A stretch of 64,000 nucleotides of DNA, from contig JARLIM010000033.1 in assembly GCA_031291725.1 (NCBI GenBank), forward strand, positions 1-64,000, given 5' to 3'. Of the stretch, positions 34,771 to 46,457 are shown piece after piece. The stretch is from Acetobacteraceae bacterium (lineage in GTDB: Bacteria; Pseudomonadota; Alphaproteobacteria; Acetobacterales; Acetobacteraceae). The stretch's first letter is position 1, and the number at the start of each line of letters is the position of its first letter. The notes beneath the pieces were generated by a model. It did no database searches and had not been told where the DNA came from. It worked only from the letters and a program-made list of their open reading frames with translations. Made by a program: the position numbers and the translations under genes.

Positions 34771-36015
34771 ATGACCGCGATCCTGCGTGAATGTCCGATT
34801 TGCGGGCTGTTTCAGAGGGTGGGAACCCCCACAGCCGGCACGCATGCGGCGTGCAGCCGTTGCGGCAGCGTGCTGCGCCAGCATCGCACCGACCCGGCCC
34901 GGCGCGCGCTGGCTTTGTCCATCGCGGCCGTCATGCTGTTCGCCCTCGCCGCCACCCAGCCCTTTCTGGCCATCGATCTCGGCGGCGTGCGCAGCACCAC
35001 GATGATCGCTGGCCCCGAGGCGTTGGAACAGACCGGCCTTGCCCCGCTCGCTTTCGTCGTGCTGGCCACCACCATGCTCGCCCCGGCGATCCGGCTGGGG
35101 CTGACGTTGTTCGTGCTGCTCGCCGTGCATCGCCCCAGCCTGACCTTGCCCGGGCGCCGCCATCTTGCGCGGCTGTTCCGCTGGGCGGAGTGGTTGGAGC
35201 CGTGGTCGATGCTGGAGGTGTTTCTGCTCGGCGTGTTCGTTGCCTACGCCAAGCTGATCGACCTTGCCCCGGTGCATGTCGGCATCGCCGCCTATGCGTT
35301 GGGGGCGACGATGCTGATGACGGCGGCGGCCGATGCCACGTTGGATCGTGCGACAGTGTGGGAAAGCATCGCAGCCTCCGCCCCGCCGCAGCCTGCCCTG
35401 CCGGGACAAAAGCGGGTGGCGTGTGGCTGTTGTGGGTTGGTCAGCCCCGTGCAGAAGCATTGCCCGCGCTGTGGCGGCAAGCTCGCTTTGCCATCGCGCC
35501 GAGCCATCGGCCAAAGCTGGGCGCTGCTCTCGGCGGCGGCGCTGCTCTATATTCCCGCCAACACGTTGCCGATTTTGGCGGTGGTGCAACTCGGACGCGG
35601 CTCGCCGCACACCATTTTGCAAGGCGTGGTGGAATTGGCGCTCGGCGGGTTATGGCCATTGGCTGCCCTGGTGTTCACCGCCTCGATTGCCGTGCCGATG
35701 CTCAAACTGTTCGGCCTGGGCTACCTGCTGTTCACCACAGGCCGCCGCAGCCCGGCCAATCTGCGCACACGCGCGCGGCTCTATCGCATTGTCGAGGCCT
35801 CCGGGCGGTGGTCGATGATCGACGTTTTCATGATTTCCATCCTCACCGCACTGGTGCAAATGGGAGCACTGGCCACCGTCACCCCCGGCCCTGGCGCGTT
35901 GTGTTTCTGTGCGGTGGTGATCCTGACGATGCTGGCCGCCCATGAATTCGACCCGCGCCTGATGTGGGACACCGCAGCACCTTCCCCCAAGCCTGATGCC
36001 GAGAACCGCGCATGA
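34771..36015 (+). CDS. pqiA: PqiA, paraquat-inducible membrane protein A
   Basis: A 414-residue inner-membrane protein made of two PqiA repeats, each a zinc ribbon followed by four membrane helices: CPICGLF...CSRCGSVL near residues 9-34 and CGCCGLVSP...CPRCGGKL near 217-240. PqiA is the membrane partner of the PqiB tunnel in envelope lipid transport. The ATG at 34771 is preceded by AAGGA directly and GAAGGAA further upstream. It overlaps pqiB by 4 bases (ATGA). Confidence 0.88.
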   Translation: MTAILRECPICGLFQRVGTPTAGTHAACSRCGSVLRQHRTDPARRALALSIAAVMLFALAATQPFLAIDLGGVRSTTMIAGPEALEQTGLAPLAFVVLATTMLAPAIRLGLTLFVLLAVHRPSLTLPGRRHLARLFRWAEWLEPWSMLEVFLLGVFVAYAKLIDLAPVHVGIAAYALGATMLMTAAADATLDRATVWESIAASAPPQPALPGQKRVACGCCGLVSPVQKHCPRCGGKLALPSRRAIGQSWALLSAAALLYIPANTLPILAVVQLGRGSPHTILQGVVELALGGLWPLAALVFTASIAVPMLKLFGLGYLLFTTGRRSPANLRTRARLYRIVEASGRWSMIDVFMISILTALVQMGALATVTPGPGALCFCAVVILTMLAAHEFDPRLMWDTAAPSPKPDAENRA

Positions 36016-37724
36016 CCGAGCAGCCCGCGCCTGAACCGCACGACGATCCGCAGGCCGACACCATCCGCACGCGCCAGTTTCAACCGATCTGGCTGATCCC
36101 GATCGTCGCCGCCCTGATCGCCGCCTATCTCGCCTTCACCGCACTCTCGCAACGCGGCCCGCTCGTCACCCTCACCTTCTCCACCGCCGACGGCCTGAAA
36201 GCCGGACAGACGAAAGTGCGCCACAAGGCGGTCGATCTCGGCACCGTGGAGACCATTCGGCTGAGCGCCGATCTGGCCCATGTGGTGGTGGAAGTGCGCA
36301 TGCAACGCGAGGCCACCGCCGAATTGACCGACAAGGCGCGCTTCTGGGTGGTGCGGCCGCGTCTGAATGCGGGCAATATCTCCGGCCTCGATACGTTGGT
36401 CTCAGGTGCCTATATCGAAATGGACCCCGGTCCGGCCGGGGCTGCCGACGCCAAAGTACAGAGAAATTTCAAAGGCTTGGAAGACCCACCCGCCGTGCGT
36501 TCGGATGAGCCGGGCACATCTTATATCCTGCACACCGGCCATGTGGGCGGCATCGCGTCCGGCTCGCCGGTGCTGTATCGCGATATCGCGGTGGGCGAAG
36601 TGCTGAACTGGGAGCTGGCCCCGGACGGGCAGAGTTTTGTGATCAATATATTCGTCCGCAAACCCTATGACCGCTTTGTGCATACGGCGACACATTTCTG
36701 GAACGCTTCGGGCCTGTCCATCGAACTCGGGGCCAATGGCGTGCAGGCCAAGGTGAGCAACCTGCAAGCATTGCTCTCCGGCGCCATCGCCTTCGACACC
36801 GCGGCCGAAGCCCGCAGCACCGATCCCAGTGCGGGCGGCGTGACATTCCGGCTTTATGCCAACGAATCCGCCGCCAACGCCGCCAGCTACACGCAGAATC
36901 TGCCGTTCATGACGAGCTTCAACGGCTCGGTGCGCGGTTTGGCGGTGGGGGCACCGGTGGAGTTCTACGGCATTCAGATCGGTGCCGTGACCAGCATCAA
37001 GCTGGTCTTCGACCCGGCGGGCACGGAATCGCATGTCGATGTGCGCTACGATCTGCAACCGGAGCGGCTGGCCCCGTTCGCCTCATTCAATGGCGTGCCG
37101 CCGCTGGAGACTGCGCGCAATTTGGTCAAACGCGGCATGCGGGCGCAGTTGCGCACGTCGAACTACCTCACCGGCCAGCTCTTCCTTGGCCTTGACTTCC
37201 TGCCCAGCGCCCCCGCCGCCGACGCCACCCAAATTGCTGATGGCACCATCGTGCTGCCGGGCACGGTAGGTGGCTTCGACAATCTGACCGCCACCGTCAC
37301 CGCACTTTCGGCAGAGGTGGCGAAGATTCCGTTCGCCCAGATCGGTGCCGATTTGCAATCCACCCTGCATGGCGTCTCCGGTCTGGTGAATGGGCCGGAA
37401 CTGCAACAGAGCCTGACCGCTCTCGCCGCCACGCTGAAGGAAGCCCAGGCCGTGGTGCAACACATCGATGACGGCTCGGCCCCGATGCTGAAAAAGCTGC
37501 CCGACATTGCCGCCAATCTGCAAGCAGCCACGGCACGCAGCGCGACCTTACTCCAGTCGGTACAGGATGGTTACGGCGAACAATCGCAAACACGGCGCGA
37601 CCTTGACCGGCTGATCGTGCAGGCCGCCGACACGGCGCGGTCGGTGCGTCTATTGGCCGATTACCTCACCCAGCACCCCGAGGCCCTGATCGCGGGCCGC
37701 CGCGCGAAGGCGACTGAGAAATGA
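36012..37724 (+). CDS. pqiB: PqiB, MCE-domain envelope-spanning protein
   Basis: A 570-residue protein with one N-terminal membrane helix (about 24-44), three MCE/MlaD domains (beginning near 50, 165 and 297, each with a G-x-x-V-x-Y/H-x-x-I/V-x-V-G-x-V pattern such as VGAPVEFYGIQIGAVTSI) and a C-terminal helical region with a possible coiled coil. PqiB is known to form stacked rings and a helical needle bridging inner and outer membranes. It overlaps both neighbours by ATGA junctions, giving a tight pqiABC unit. Confidence 0.9.
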   Translation: MTEQPAPEPHDDPQADTIRTRQFQPIWLIPIVAALIAAYLAFTALSQRGPLVTLTFSTADGLKAGQTKVRHKAVDLGTVETIRLSADLAHVVVEVRMQREATAELTDKARFWVVRPRLNAGNISGLDTLVSGAYIEMDPGPAGAADAKVQRNFKGLEDPPAVRSDEPGTSYILHTGHVGGIASGSPVLYRDIAVGEVLNWELAPDGQSFVINIFVRKPYDRFVHTATHFWNASGLSIELGANGVQAKVSNLQALLSGAIAFDTAAEARSTDPSAGGVTFRLYANESAANAASYTQNLPFMTSFNGSVRGLAVGAPVEFYGIQIGAVTSIKLVFDPAGTESHVDVRYDLQPERLAPFASFNGVPPLETARNLVKRGMRAQLRTSNYLTGQLFLGLDFLPSAPAADATQIADGTIVLPGTVGGFDNLTATVTALSAEVAKIPFAQIGADLQSTLHGVSGLVNGPELQQSLTALAATLKEAQAVVQHIDDGSAPMLKKLPDIAANLQAATARSATLLQSVQDGYGEQSQTRRDLDRLIVQAADTARSVRLLADYLTQHPEALIAGRRAKATEK

Positions 37725-38281
37725 GCATCCGACCTGTTCTCGCCGTGGCTGCAAGCTTGCTGCTCACCGCCTGCGCCACCTCGCCCACCCCCTCGCTCTA
37801 CGTGCTGCAATCCATCCCCGGTGCGACAGAGGCAACCCGGCCGGTGAGTGTGGAGTTGCGGCGGATTGCGCTCGCCGGTTATCTCGACCGCCCCGAAATG
37901 GTGCGTGGCCCGCGCGATTTCCGGCTGGTGATCGACGATCAATCGCGCTGGGGCGAGCCGTTGGGCGCGATGCTGAACCGGGTGTTGACGGAGGATCTGG
38001 TGCAACGCCTGCCCGCCGCCTCGGTCTTCGACGAATCCGGGGCGATTTCCACCAAGCCGGACATGGTGCTGGAACTGGATGTGCAACGGCTGGACACCGA
38101 GGAAGATGGCAGCCTTATCCTGCTCGCCCAATTGGCGTTGCGTCCGCTGGACGGTACCGCCAAGGCGACCACATTGCGGTTGCGCCAGCACCTCGACGGC
38201 GAAGGCGCGGCGGCGCAGGCGCGGGCGATGAGTGCGGCGTTGGGCGGGTTGGCCGATGAGATCGCGGGGCGGGTGCGGTAG
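37721..38281 (+). CDS. pqiC: PqiC, outer-membrane lipoprotein partner
   Basis: A 186-residue lipoprotein with lipobox LTAC (Cys18) and the ABC-type transport auxiliary (PqiC/YmbA) fold: SLYVLQSIPG near 25, RIALAGYLDRPEMV near 48 and LNRVLTEDLVQRLP near 88. It is expected to hold the PqiB needle at the outer membrane. Last gene of pqiABC, starting inside the pqiB stop. Confidence 0.87.
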   Translation: MSIRPVLAVAASLLLTACATSPTPSLYVLQSIPGATEATRPVSVELRRIALAGYLDRPEMVRGPRDFRLVIDDQSRWGEPLGAMLNRVLTEDLVQRLPAASVFDESGAISTKPDMVLELDVQRLDTEEDGSLILLAQLALRPLDGTAKATTLRLRQHLDGEGAAAQARAMSAALGGLADEIAGRVR

Positions 38282-38296
38282 GGCGCACCCCGCCCC

Positions 38297-38932
38297 TCAC
38301 ACCGGATCGTATTTCCGGCAAAAATCCTCCGCCGACATATGGCGGAAATCCTGCATGCCCTGGCGCAGTTTATCGTGTTGCCAATCCCACCAGGAAATCC
38401 GCTCCAAGGCGGCGATGATCTCCGGCGAGAACCGATAGCGCAGCACCCGCCCCGGATTGCCGACCACGATGGCGAAGGGCGGCACGTCCTTCGTCACCAC
38501 CGCCCCGGCCCCCACGGCCGCGCCATTGCCCAGCTTCACGCCGGGCAGAATGATGGCACCGTGGCCGATCCAGACATCATGGCCCATCACGCAGCGGAAT
38601 GAGCGCCGCCAGTTGAAGAATTCGGCGTCATCCGGCCCCATATCGTAGCTCGACGAGCGATAGGTGAAATGGCTCAGCGCCACGCGCTGCAACGGGTGAT
38701 TGCCGGGATTGATCCGCGTATGGGCGGCAATCGAGCAGAATTTGCCGATGGTGGTGTAGATGATGTCGCTGTCATTGACGACGTAGGAGTAGTCGCCAAA
38801 GCTGCACTCGGCCACTTTCGTGCGCGCGCCCACCTCGTTGTAGACGCCGAATGTGGAGGCGCGCACCGAGGCCGTGCGGTGAATGACAGGGGTTTTGCCC
38901 ATGTTTTTCGTCGATGCGGGGTCGTTGGCCAT
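38297..38932 (-). CDS. Hexapeptide-repeat acyltransferase (phosphonate-associated type)
   Basis: A 211-residue left-handed beta-helix acetyltransferase, with hexapeptide turns in residues 30-150 and the catalytic-histidine-type segment [20 protein letters not shown]. The run [32 protein letters not shown] and [10 protein letters not shown] is typical of the acetyltransferase subtype that usually sits in phosphonate (phn) clusters, yet no phn gene is in the window. The ATG at 38932 is preferred to the upstream GTG at 38950. The gene follows the hydrolase gene by 18 bp. Confidence 0.8.
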   Translation of the reverse strand: MANDPASTKNMGKTPVIHRTASVRASTFGVYNEVGARTKVAECSFGDYSYVVNDSDIIYTTIGKFCSIAAHTRINPGNHPLQRVALSHFTYRSSSYDMGPDDAEFFNWRRSFRCVMGHDVWIGHGAIILPGVKLGNGAAVGAGAVVTKDVPPFAIVVGNPGRVLRYRFSPEIIAALERISWWDWQHDKLRQGMQDFRHMSAEDFCRKYDPV

Positions 38933-38950
38933 CGTGCAGCACACTCTCAC

Positions 38951-39691
38951 TCAATGCGATTTGATCCAGGCGATCATCGGGACAACCACCTGATCCTCCA
39001 CCCCGAGATAGCCGTGCGGAGACAGCGCCTGACAAGGCTGGCTGCGGGAGATACCGCCAGATGTCATGATAAGTTCTTTGACCGGCGCATGCGTCAGCCG
39101 TGCCGTGCCCGCTTGCGCCATTCCGGGCGGACTTTCGCGACACCCATCGTCGCGATTATGCACCACCAGTGTCGGCACCTGCACCTGCGACAGGTCGTCG
39201 AAGGCGGCGATGCGCTGCCAGACGGTGGAGGTCAGCACCAGACCCGCCACCTTCTGCGGCCCCAACCGGCTGGCGACATTGACCGCCGACAGCGTGCCGT
39301 TGCTGGTGGAGATCAGCCAGACCGGCACATGCGCGCGGCTGTTGAGCAGGTCGATGATGGCGGCGATATCGGTTGCATGTTCGGCACTGGCGCGAAACGC
39401 ATTGCTCATGCCAGAGGCGTTGTCGCTCGGCAGATCGGGCATGGCCACATTGAAGCCGGCCGCCTGCAATTGCCCGGCGATTCGAATGACGAAATTATTC
39501 GACATCCCGCGATAGCCGCCCGCAGAGCCGGTGAACAGCACCACATTGCGCACTGCACCGGGCGCCGACAACACCGTGACGGGCTCGTTCACCCCAGGAC
39601 GCGGGGAGAGATCAACCTGCTCCGCCTTGGCCGGAACGGCGCAGGCAGTGAGCAGCAGCAACACAACAGACAAGAGACGACGTACAGACAT
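38951..39691 (-). CDS. Exported alpha/beta-hydrolase-like protein
   Basis: A 246-residue protein with a hydrophobic leader (MSVRRLLSVVLLLLTACAVPAKA) that contains both a lipobox-like LTAC and an AKA cleavage site. The body resembles an alpha/beta hydrolase: VVLFTGSAGGYRG near the oxyanion region, LISTSNGTLSAV as the nucleophile elbow (S-x-S-N-G-T, with Ser nucleophile in TSNGT), LVVHNRDDGC with the acid and a late PHGYLG with the histidine. Substrate unknown. It is upstream of, and probably co-transcribed with, the acyltransferase. Confidence 0.7.
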   Translation of the reverse strand: MSVRRLLSVVLLLLTACAVPAKAEQVDLSPRPGVNEPVTVLSAPGAVRNVVLFTGSAGGYRGMSNNFVIRIAGQLQAAGFNVAMPDLPSDNASGMSNAFRASAEHATDIAAIIDLLNSRAHVPVWLISTSNGTLSAVNVASRLGPQKVAGLVLTSTVWQRIAAFDDLSQVQVPTLVVHNRDDGCRESPPGMAQAGTARLTHAPVKELIMTSGGISRSQPCQALSPHGYLGVEDQVVVPMIAWIKSH

Positions 39692-39748
39692 GTCGCACCT
39701 CAGCGTGGATGGCTTCTAACTTCTTCTATCATGGGCTAGATCGCTGTC

Positions 39749-40597
39749 ATGAAACAGATCATCGCTTTCCAGGGCACGCCCGGCGCCTATTCCGATCTCG
39801 CCTGCCGCAACGCCTATCCGGGCTGGAGCACGCTGCCCTGTTACAGCTTCAGCGACGCCATCGCCGCCGTTCATGCGGGCAAGGCCGATCTGGCGATGCT
39901 GGCCACCGAAAACACCCTGGCCGGACGGGTGCCCGATGTGCACTCGCTGCTGCCGGAATCCGGCCTGCATGTGGTGGGTGAGCATTTCCAGCGTGTGGAA
40001 CATTGTCTGTTGGCCCCCAAAGGCACCAGGATCGAGCAGATCAAGCGCGTGCATTCGCATCCGGTCGCCCTTGGCCAAATTCGCAAGCTGCTCGTTGAAC
40101 TCGGCGTGCAGCCGGTGGTGCAGAGCGATACGGCGGGCTCGGCTGAGATGATCGCCCAGATGAACAGCCCCGAAGACGCGGCGATCGCCTCCTCGCTGGC
40201 GGGCGATTTGTTCGGGCTGGAGGTTCTGCGCGCCAATGTGGAAGATGCCGCCCACAACACCACGCGCTTTTATGTGATGTCGCCGCAACCGCTGCATCTG
40301 CCCGCCACCACGCCGGGGCTGATGACCACTTTCGTCTTCCGCGTGCGCAACGTGCCTGCCGCCCTTTACAAGGCGCTGGGCGGCTTTGCCACCAACGGGG
40401 TGAACATGACCAAGCTGGAGAGCTACATGCTCGCCGGGGCGTTCACCGCCACCCAATTTCTGTGCGACGTGGAAGGCCACCCGGAGCACCCCAATCTGCG
40501 CCGCGCCTTTGAGGAACTCGGTTTCTTCTCCCGCGAGACCCGCATCATGGGCGTCTATCCGATGGCGGCCGTGCGCGGCATTGGCTCGTCTGACTGA
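39749..40597 (+). CDS. pheA: Prephenate dehydratase
   Basis: Converts prephenate to phenylpyruvate in phenylalanine synthesis. The 282-residue protein is the monofunctional form: catalytic domain (1-185) with GTPGAYSDLA at the start and HNTTRFYVM carrying the catalytic Thr-Arg-Phe, then an ACT domain (about 192-270) for phenylalanine feedback, where the usual ESRP reads ESYM, common in alphaproteobacteria. No chorismate mutase domain is attached. The ATG at 39749 is well isolated from neighbours and follows a short intergenic gap. Confidence 0.93.
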   Translation: MKQIIAFQGTPGAYSDLACRNAYPGWSTLPCYSFSDAIAAVHAGKADLAMLATENTLAGRVPDVHSLLPESGLHVVGEHFQRVEHCLLAPKGTRIEQIKRVHSHPVALGQIRKLLVELGVQPVVQSDTAGSAEMIAQMNSPEDAAIASSLAGDLFGLEVLRANVEDAAHNTTRFYVMSPQPLHLPATTPGLMTTFVFRVRNVPAALYKALGGFATNGVNMTKLESYMLAGAFTATQFLCDVEGHPEHPNLRRAFEELGFFSRETRIMGVYPMAAVRGIGSSD

Positions 40598-40622
40598 CAT
40601 CGCCACAGACACATTGCGACAA

Positions 40623-40685
40623 CTTCGCAATTACAGTCAGTTTTGTCTGAATACTGTAATTGCGAAGCATTTGCAGTAATTGCAA
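40623..40685. promoter_or_regulatory. Operator-like inverted repeats upstream of mbfA
   Basis: A perfect 15-bp inverted repeat, CTTCGCAATTACAGT (40623-40637) and ACTGTAATTGCGAAG (40653-40667), has a 15-base gap. A third, related site TTGCAGTAATTGCAA (40671-40685), itself nearly palindromic, follows and repeats the GTAATTGC core 18-19 bp further on. The third site ends 5 bp before the -35 element. The layout suggests cooperative binding by an iron-responsive repressor such as Irr, Fur or RirA, but the motif does not match one of these with certainty. Confidence 0.65.
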
Positions 40686-40690
40686 GTGCC

Positions 40691-40719
40691 TTGCGCGACA
40701 GCAAACCCATCTCTATATC
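40691..40719 (+). promoter_or_regulatory. Putative sigma-70 promoter of mbfA
   Basis: TTGCGC (40691-40696) and TATATC (40714-40719) with a 17-bp spacer, 27 bp before the mbfA start. The -35 element lies immediately after the operator-like repeats. Confidence 0.5.
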
Positions 40720-40746
40720 CGGCCTTGACCGAGCAGGAGATGGACG

Positions 40747-41703
40747 ATGCGCAATTTCGATGAGCTGACCGAACGCGAAGTTCTGGCGCTGGCGATTTCG
40801 TCCGAAGAAGAGGATGGCCGCATCTACGGCGATTTCTCCGAACGTCTGCGCGCCGATTACCCCGCCTCCGCCAAGGTGTTTCACGACATGGCCGCCGAAG
40901 AGGGCGAGCATCGGCGCATGTTGATCGACATCTATCGCGAGAAATTCGGCGAACACATCCCGCTCATCCGCCGTCAGGACGTGCGTGGCTTCATCACCCG
41001 CAAGCCGGTGTGGCAATCCGCGGCCCTGGGGCTGGACATTGTGCGCAAGCAGGCGGCCTCGATGGAAGCGGAAGCCACCAATTTCTACCGCGCCGCCGCC
41101 GAACGCAGCCAGGATGCCAGCATTCGCAAGCTGCTTGGCGATCTGGCCGAGGTTGAAGCGGGCCATGAGCACAAAGCCGACCAACTCATCGCCGAGAATC
41201 TCGACGCCAGCACGATGGATGCCGAGGACGAAGCCAATCGCCGGATGTTCGTCCTGCGCATCATCCAGCCTGCTTTGGCCGGATTGATGGATGGCTCGGT
41301 CTCCACCCTGGCACCCGTTTTCGCCGCCGTGTTTGCCACCGGGTTGAGCTGGGATGCCTTCCTGGTCGGCATGGCGGCGTCGATCGGTGCGGGGATTTCG
41401 ATGGGCTTTGCCGAGGCGCTGTCTGACAATGGCTCTCTGACGGGGCGCGGTGCACCGTGGATTCGCGGGCTGATCTGCGGCCTTGCCACCACGCTGGGCG
41501 GCATCGGCCATACGCTGCCCTTCCTGATCCCGAATTTCCACACCGCCGTCTCCGTGGCGATTGCCGTGGTGGTGGCGGAATTGGCGGTGATCAGCTGGAT
41601 TCGTTGGAAATACATGGACACCCCCCCGTTCTCCGCCGCCATGCAGGTCGGCTTCGGTGGGGCGCTGGTGTTCGCGACGGGGATTTTGATCGGCCAGGGC
41701 TAG
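40747..41703 (+). CDS. mbfA: MbfA, membrane-bound ferritin-like iron exporter
   Basis: A 318-residue two-domain protein: an N-terminal ferritin/rubrerythrin-like di-iron domain (1-150; [25 protein letters not shown] with ExxH and [12 protein letters not shown] with ExxH) and a C-terminal VIT1/CCC1-type membrane domain (about 175-318, [35 protein letters not shown]). This is the architecture of MbfA, which exports iron and protects against iron and peroxide stress in Agrobacterium and Bradyrhizobium. The GAGCAGGAGATGG region gives a good ribosome-binding site. The operator-like repeats upstream fit iron regulation. Confidence 0.93.
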   Translation: MRNFDELTEREVLALAISSEEEDGRIYGDFSERLRADYPASAKVFHDMAAEEGEHRRMLIDIYREKFGEHIPLIRRQDVRGFITRKPVWQSAALGLDIVRKQAASMEAEATNFYRAAAERSQDASIRKLLGDLAEVEAGHEHKADQLIAENLDASTMDAEDEANRRMFVLRIIQPALAGLMDGSVSTLAPVFAAVFATGLSWDAFLVGMAASIGAGISMGFAEALSDNGSLTGRGAPWIRGLICGLATTLGGIGHTLPFLIPNFHTAVSVAIAVVVAELAVISWIRWKYMDTPPFSAAMQVGFGGALVFATGILIGQG

Positions 41704-41825
41704 CTGGCTGCTGACATTATCGCCCAGACACCCTTGCCGACCTCGTTCCGATTCACAATGAATTCACGTGACGTTGCCATCCGATTGGCGGATCAACGGC
41801 CGGAATTCAGATTGGAGAGGGACAT

Positions 41826-42350
41826 ATGGCTGATGTTGAGCGATATGATTCGCGCACCATCCTGCTACATTGGCTGAGTGCCACGGCGATTGTGGCGATG
41901 TGGCTGACGGCGCAGAGCATCGATTTCTTCCCGCGCCCGGAACGCATCTGGCCGATTTCGGTGCATATCGCGCTCGGCCTGCTGGTGGCCGCGCTGACCG
42001 TGGCGCGGATAGTCTGGAAAATCTCCGGCGCACGCCGACTGCCCAAGGCCGAGGCAGGACTGCTTGGCGTGGTGGCGGTGGGGGTGCATCACCTGCTCTA
42101 TCTGCTGATCTTGTCGGTGCTGATGCTGGGCATCACGCTGGAATTGATCCGCGGCGACACTGTGTTCCACCTTGTCCAACTGCCCTCGATCGCGCCGGGC
42201 AACGCAGCGTTGCGGCACACCGTCAACGACCTGCACGGGCTGTTGGCCAACGGATTGCTGATCCTGGCCGGTCTGCACGGCGCTGCGGCGTTGTGGCACC
42301 ATGTTGTGAAAAAGGACGGCGTGTTGGAGCGGATGCGTCCGGCGCGTTGA
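41826..42350 (+). CDS. Cytochrome b561 family protein
   Basis: A 174-residue di-haem membrane cytochrome with four helices. Haem ligand candidates are His15 (RTILLHWLSA), His47 (ISVHIALGLLV), His88 (VGVHHLLYL) and His138-His149 (NDLHGLLANGLLILAGLHG). This CybB/YodB family moves electrons from quinol to periplasmic partners, in some members to superoxide. GAGAGGG precedes the ATG at 41826. It stands alone between mbfA and the DUF4260 gene. Confidence 0.88.
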   Translation: MADVERYDSRTILLHWLSATAIVAMWLTAQSIDFFPRPERIWPISVHIALGLLVAALTVARIVWKISGARRLPKAEAGLLGVVAVGVHHLLYLLILSVLMLGITLELIRGDTVFHLVQLPSIAPGNAALRHTVNDLHGLLANGLLILAGLHGAAALWHHVVKKDGVLERMRPAR

Positions 42351-42413
42351 CGCAATTCCGGTTGCGGTCCAAACGCACTATATGAACAATGTTAATGTTC
42401 GATGGAGCGGGTG

Positions 42414-42788
42414 ATGAGTGACGCGGTGACCGGCATTTTGCGGGCTGAGGGTGCGGCGGCCCTGGTGGTCTCGGCGACTGTTTATCATGCACTCGGCGGC
42501 GGCTGGATGGTGTTCGCTGTGCTGTTCTTGGCGCCTGACCTGTCGATGATGGGGTATCTGGCCAATCCACGGCTGGGGGCTGTCTGTTACAATGCTGGCC
42601 ACAGCTACCTTGGCCCGGCTTTTCTCGGTCTGATCGGCTGGCTCGCGGGTGGTGAGGTGTGGTGGAGCTTGGCGCTGATCTGGTCCGCCCATATCGGCTT
42701 TGACCGCCTTCTCGGCTACGGGCTGAAATTCCCAAGCGCCTTCGGGGCAACGCATCTCGGCTGGAAGGGGCGTCGGGCGGAGAGGTAG
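42414..42788 (+). CDS. DUF4260 family membrane protein
   Basis: A 124-residue protein with about four short membrane helices and the DUF4260 hallmarks APDLSMMGYL, YNAGHSYLGP and HIGFDRLLGYGLKF. No function is known for the family. GGAG at 42404-42407 favours the ATG at 42414 over 42402. Its TAG stop is also the first part of the following hairpin repeat (TAGGGTGCGAT). Confidence 0.8.
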   Translation: MSDAVTGILRAEGAAALVVSATVYHALGGGWMVFAVLFLAPDLSMMGYLANPRLGAVCYNAGHSYLGPAFLGLIGWLAGGEVWWSLALIWSAHIGFDRLLGYGLKFPSAFGATHLGWKGRRAER

Positions 42789-42935
42789 GGTGCGATCTCG
42801 CAGGAATCGCACCAACCACAATCGGCGGCTCCAAGGGTGGGTTCGCGCAGCGATCCCACCAAAGCGCGGCGCGACGAATATGGTGGGACCGCTATACGGA
42901 CCCACCCTACGGCGTGCTGCGCGTTACAATGACGG
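42789..42935. repeat. Tandem hairpin array plus palindromic-repeat stub
   Basis: Three hairpins at a spacing of about 46-47 bp: 42789-42813 (GGTGCGAT/ATCGCACC), 42836-42860 (GGTGGG/CCCACC) and 42882-42906 (GGTGGGACCG/CGGACCCACC). They share the GGTGSG...CSCACC frame but have diverged. A stub of the other repeat family ending in CAATGACGG follows at 42911-42935. The array lies between two convergent genes. Confidence 0.75.
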
Positions 42936-42958
42936 GGTGAAGCGGGGGCGGACCAGAC

Positions 42959-42988
42959 AAAAAAGGCGAGGCCCTGTCGGACCCCGCC
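42959..42988 (-). terminator. Intrinsic terminator after acnA
   Basis: On the minus strand: stem GGCGGGGTCC/GGGCCTCGCC (ten pairs, two G-U), loop GACA, then TTTTTT. It lies 28 bp beyond the acnA stop. Confidence 0.85.
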
Positions 42989-43016
42989 CTTCTCGTTCAA
43001 GCCTTCAGCGTGCCAA

Positions 43017-45713
<2,697 letters not shown>

Positions 45714-45884
45714 GGGATATCTGCCTCGCGAAAAGGCCTGCATGGCGCAGGCGATCCGGGGCCGATAATGAGTCGGCGGGTTTCGTCCGCGCAGGCGGGC
45801 CGGTGGGGGGAACTGGCGCGGGCGTTTAAACACAGGCAAGACGCTTTCGTCCACAGGTACGCATAGTTTTTGGGAGCTTTTGTC

Positions 45885-46457
45885 TTGCTCGACGTGCAGG
45901 AAATTTCAGCAATCCGCGGTGAGCGGCGAATATTCGGTCCGCTCTCTTTCAGCGTGGACGATGGTGACGCGATGCTGCTCACCGGGCCGAATGGCGCGGG
46001 AAAATCAACGCTCTTGCGCATCCTGGCCGGGCTGGGCCGATTGGCGGCGGGGAGCATTCTCTGGAATGGCAACGACGCACTCGCCGACCGAGCCGCGCAT
46101 GGTGCGCTTGTCAGTTATGTGGGGCATCTGGATGCCGTCAAACCGGGTCTGACGGCGCGGGAAAATCTCGGTCCGAATGCGCTTGAGGGATTGGAGGCGA
46201 TGGCATTGTCGCATCTGGCCGATCAGCCTGCGCGATTCTTCAGCGCCGGGCAAAAACGCCGCCTCGCCCTTGCCCGTCTGGTGTGCCGGCAGGCGCCGAT
46301 CTGGCTGCTGGATGAGCCGACACTGGGACTCGATGTTGCTTCTGTGGCGCGGTTCGGCGAGATGCTGGCCACACACCGGGCGCAGGGCGGGATGGTGCTC
46401 TCCGCCACCCATCTGCCGCTGCCCTTGCCGGGTGCGAAGGAGTTGCGCCTGTCATGA
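45885..46457 (+). CDS. ccmA: Haem exporter ATP-binding protein CcmA
   Basis: ABC ATPase of the CcmABCD machinery that releases holo-CcmE for cytochrome c maturation. The 190-residue protein has Walker A GPNGAGKST (near 35-43), a degenerate signature FSAGQKRRLALAR, and Walker B WLLDEPTLGLD. The start is TTG at 45885, with GGGAG 8 bases upstream; a second in-frame TTG lies at 45870 and no ATG is available near either. It overlaps ccmB by ATGA. Confidence 0.9.
   Translation: MLDVQEISAIRGERRIFGPLSFSVDDGDAMLLTGPNGAGKSTLLRILAGLGRLAAGSILWNGNDALADRAAHGALVSYVGHLDAVKPGLTARENLGPNALEGLEAMALSHLADQPARFFSAGQKRRLALARLVCRQAPIWLLDEPTLGLDVASVARFGEMLATHRAQGGMVLSATHLPLPLPGAKELRLS

Noticed and set aside
39749-40597. 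Loss of regulation in prephenate dehydratase from the ESRP to ESYM change
   Set aside because: ESY variants are common in alphaproteobacterial ACT domains as I recall, so this is not treated as an oddity.
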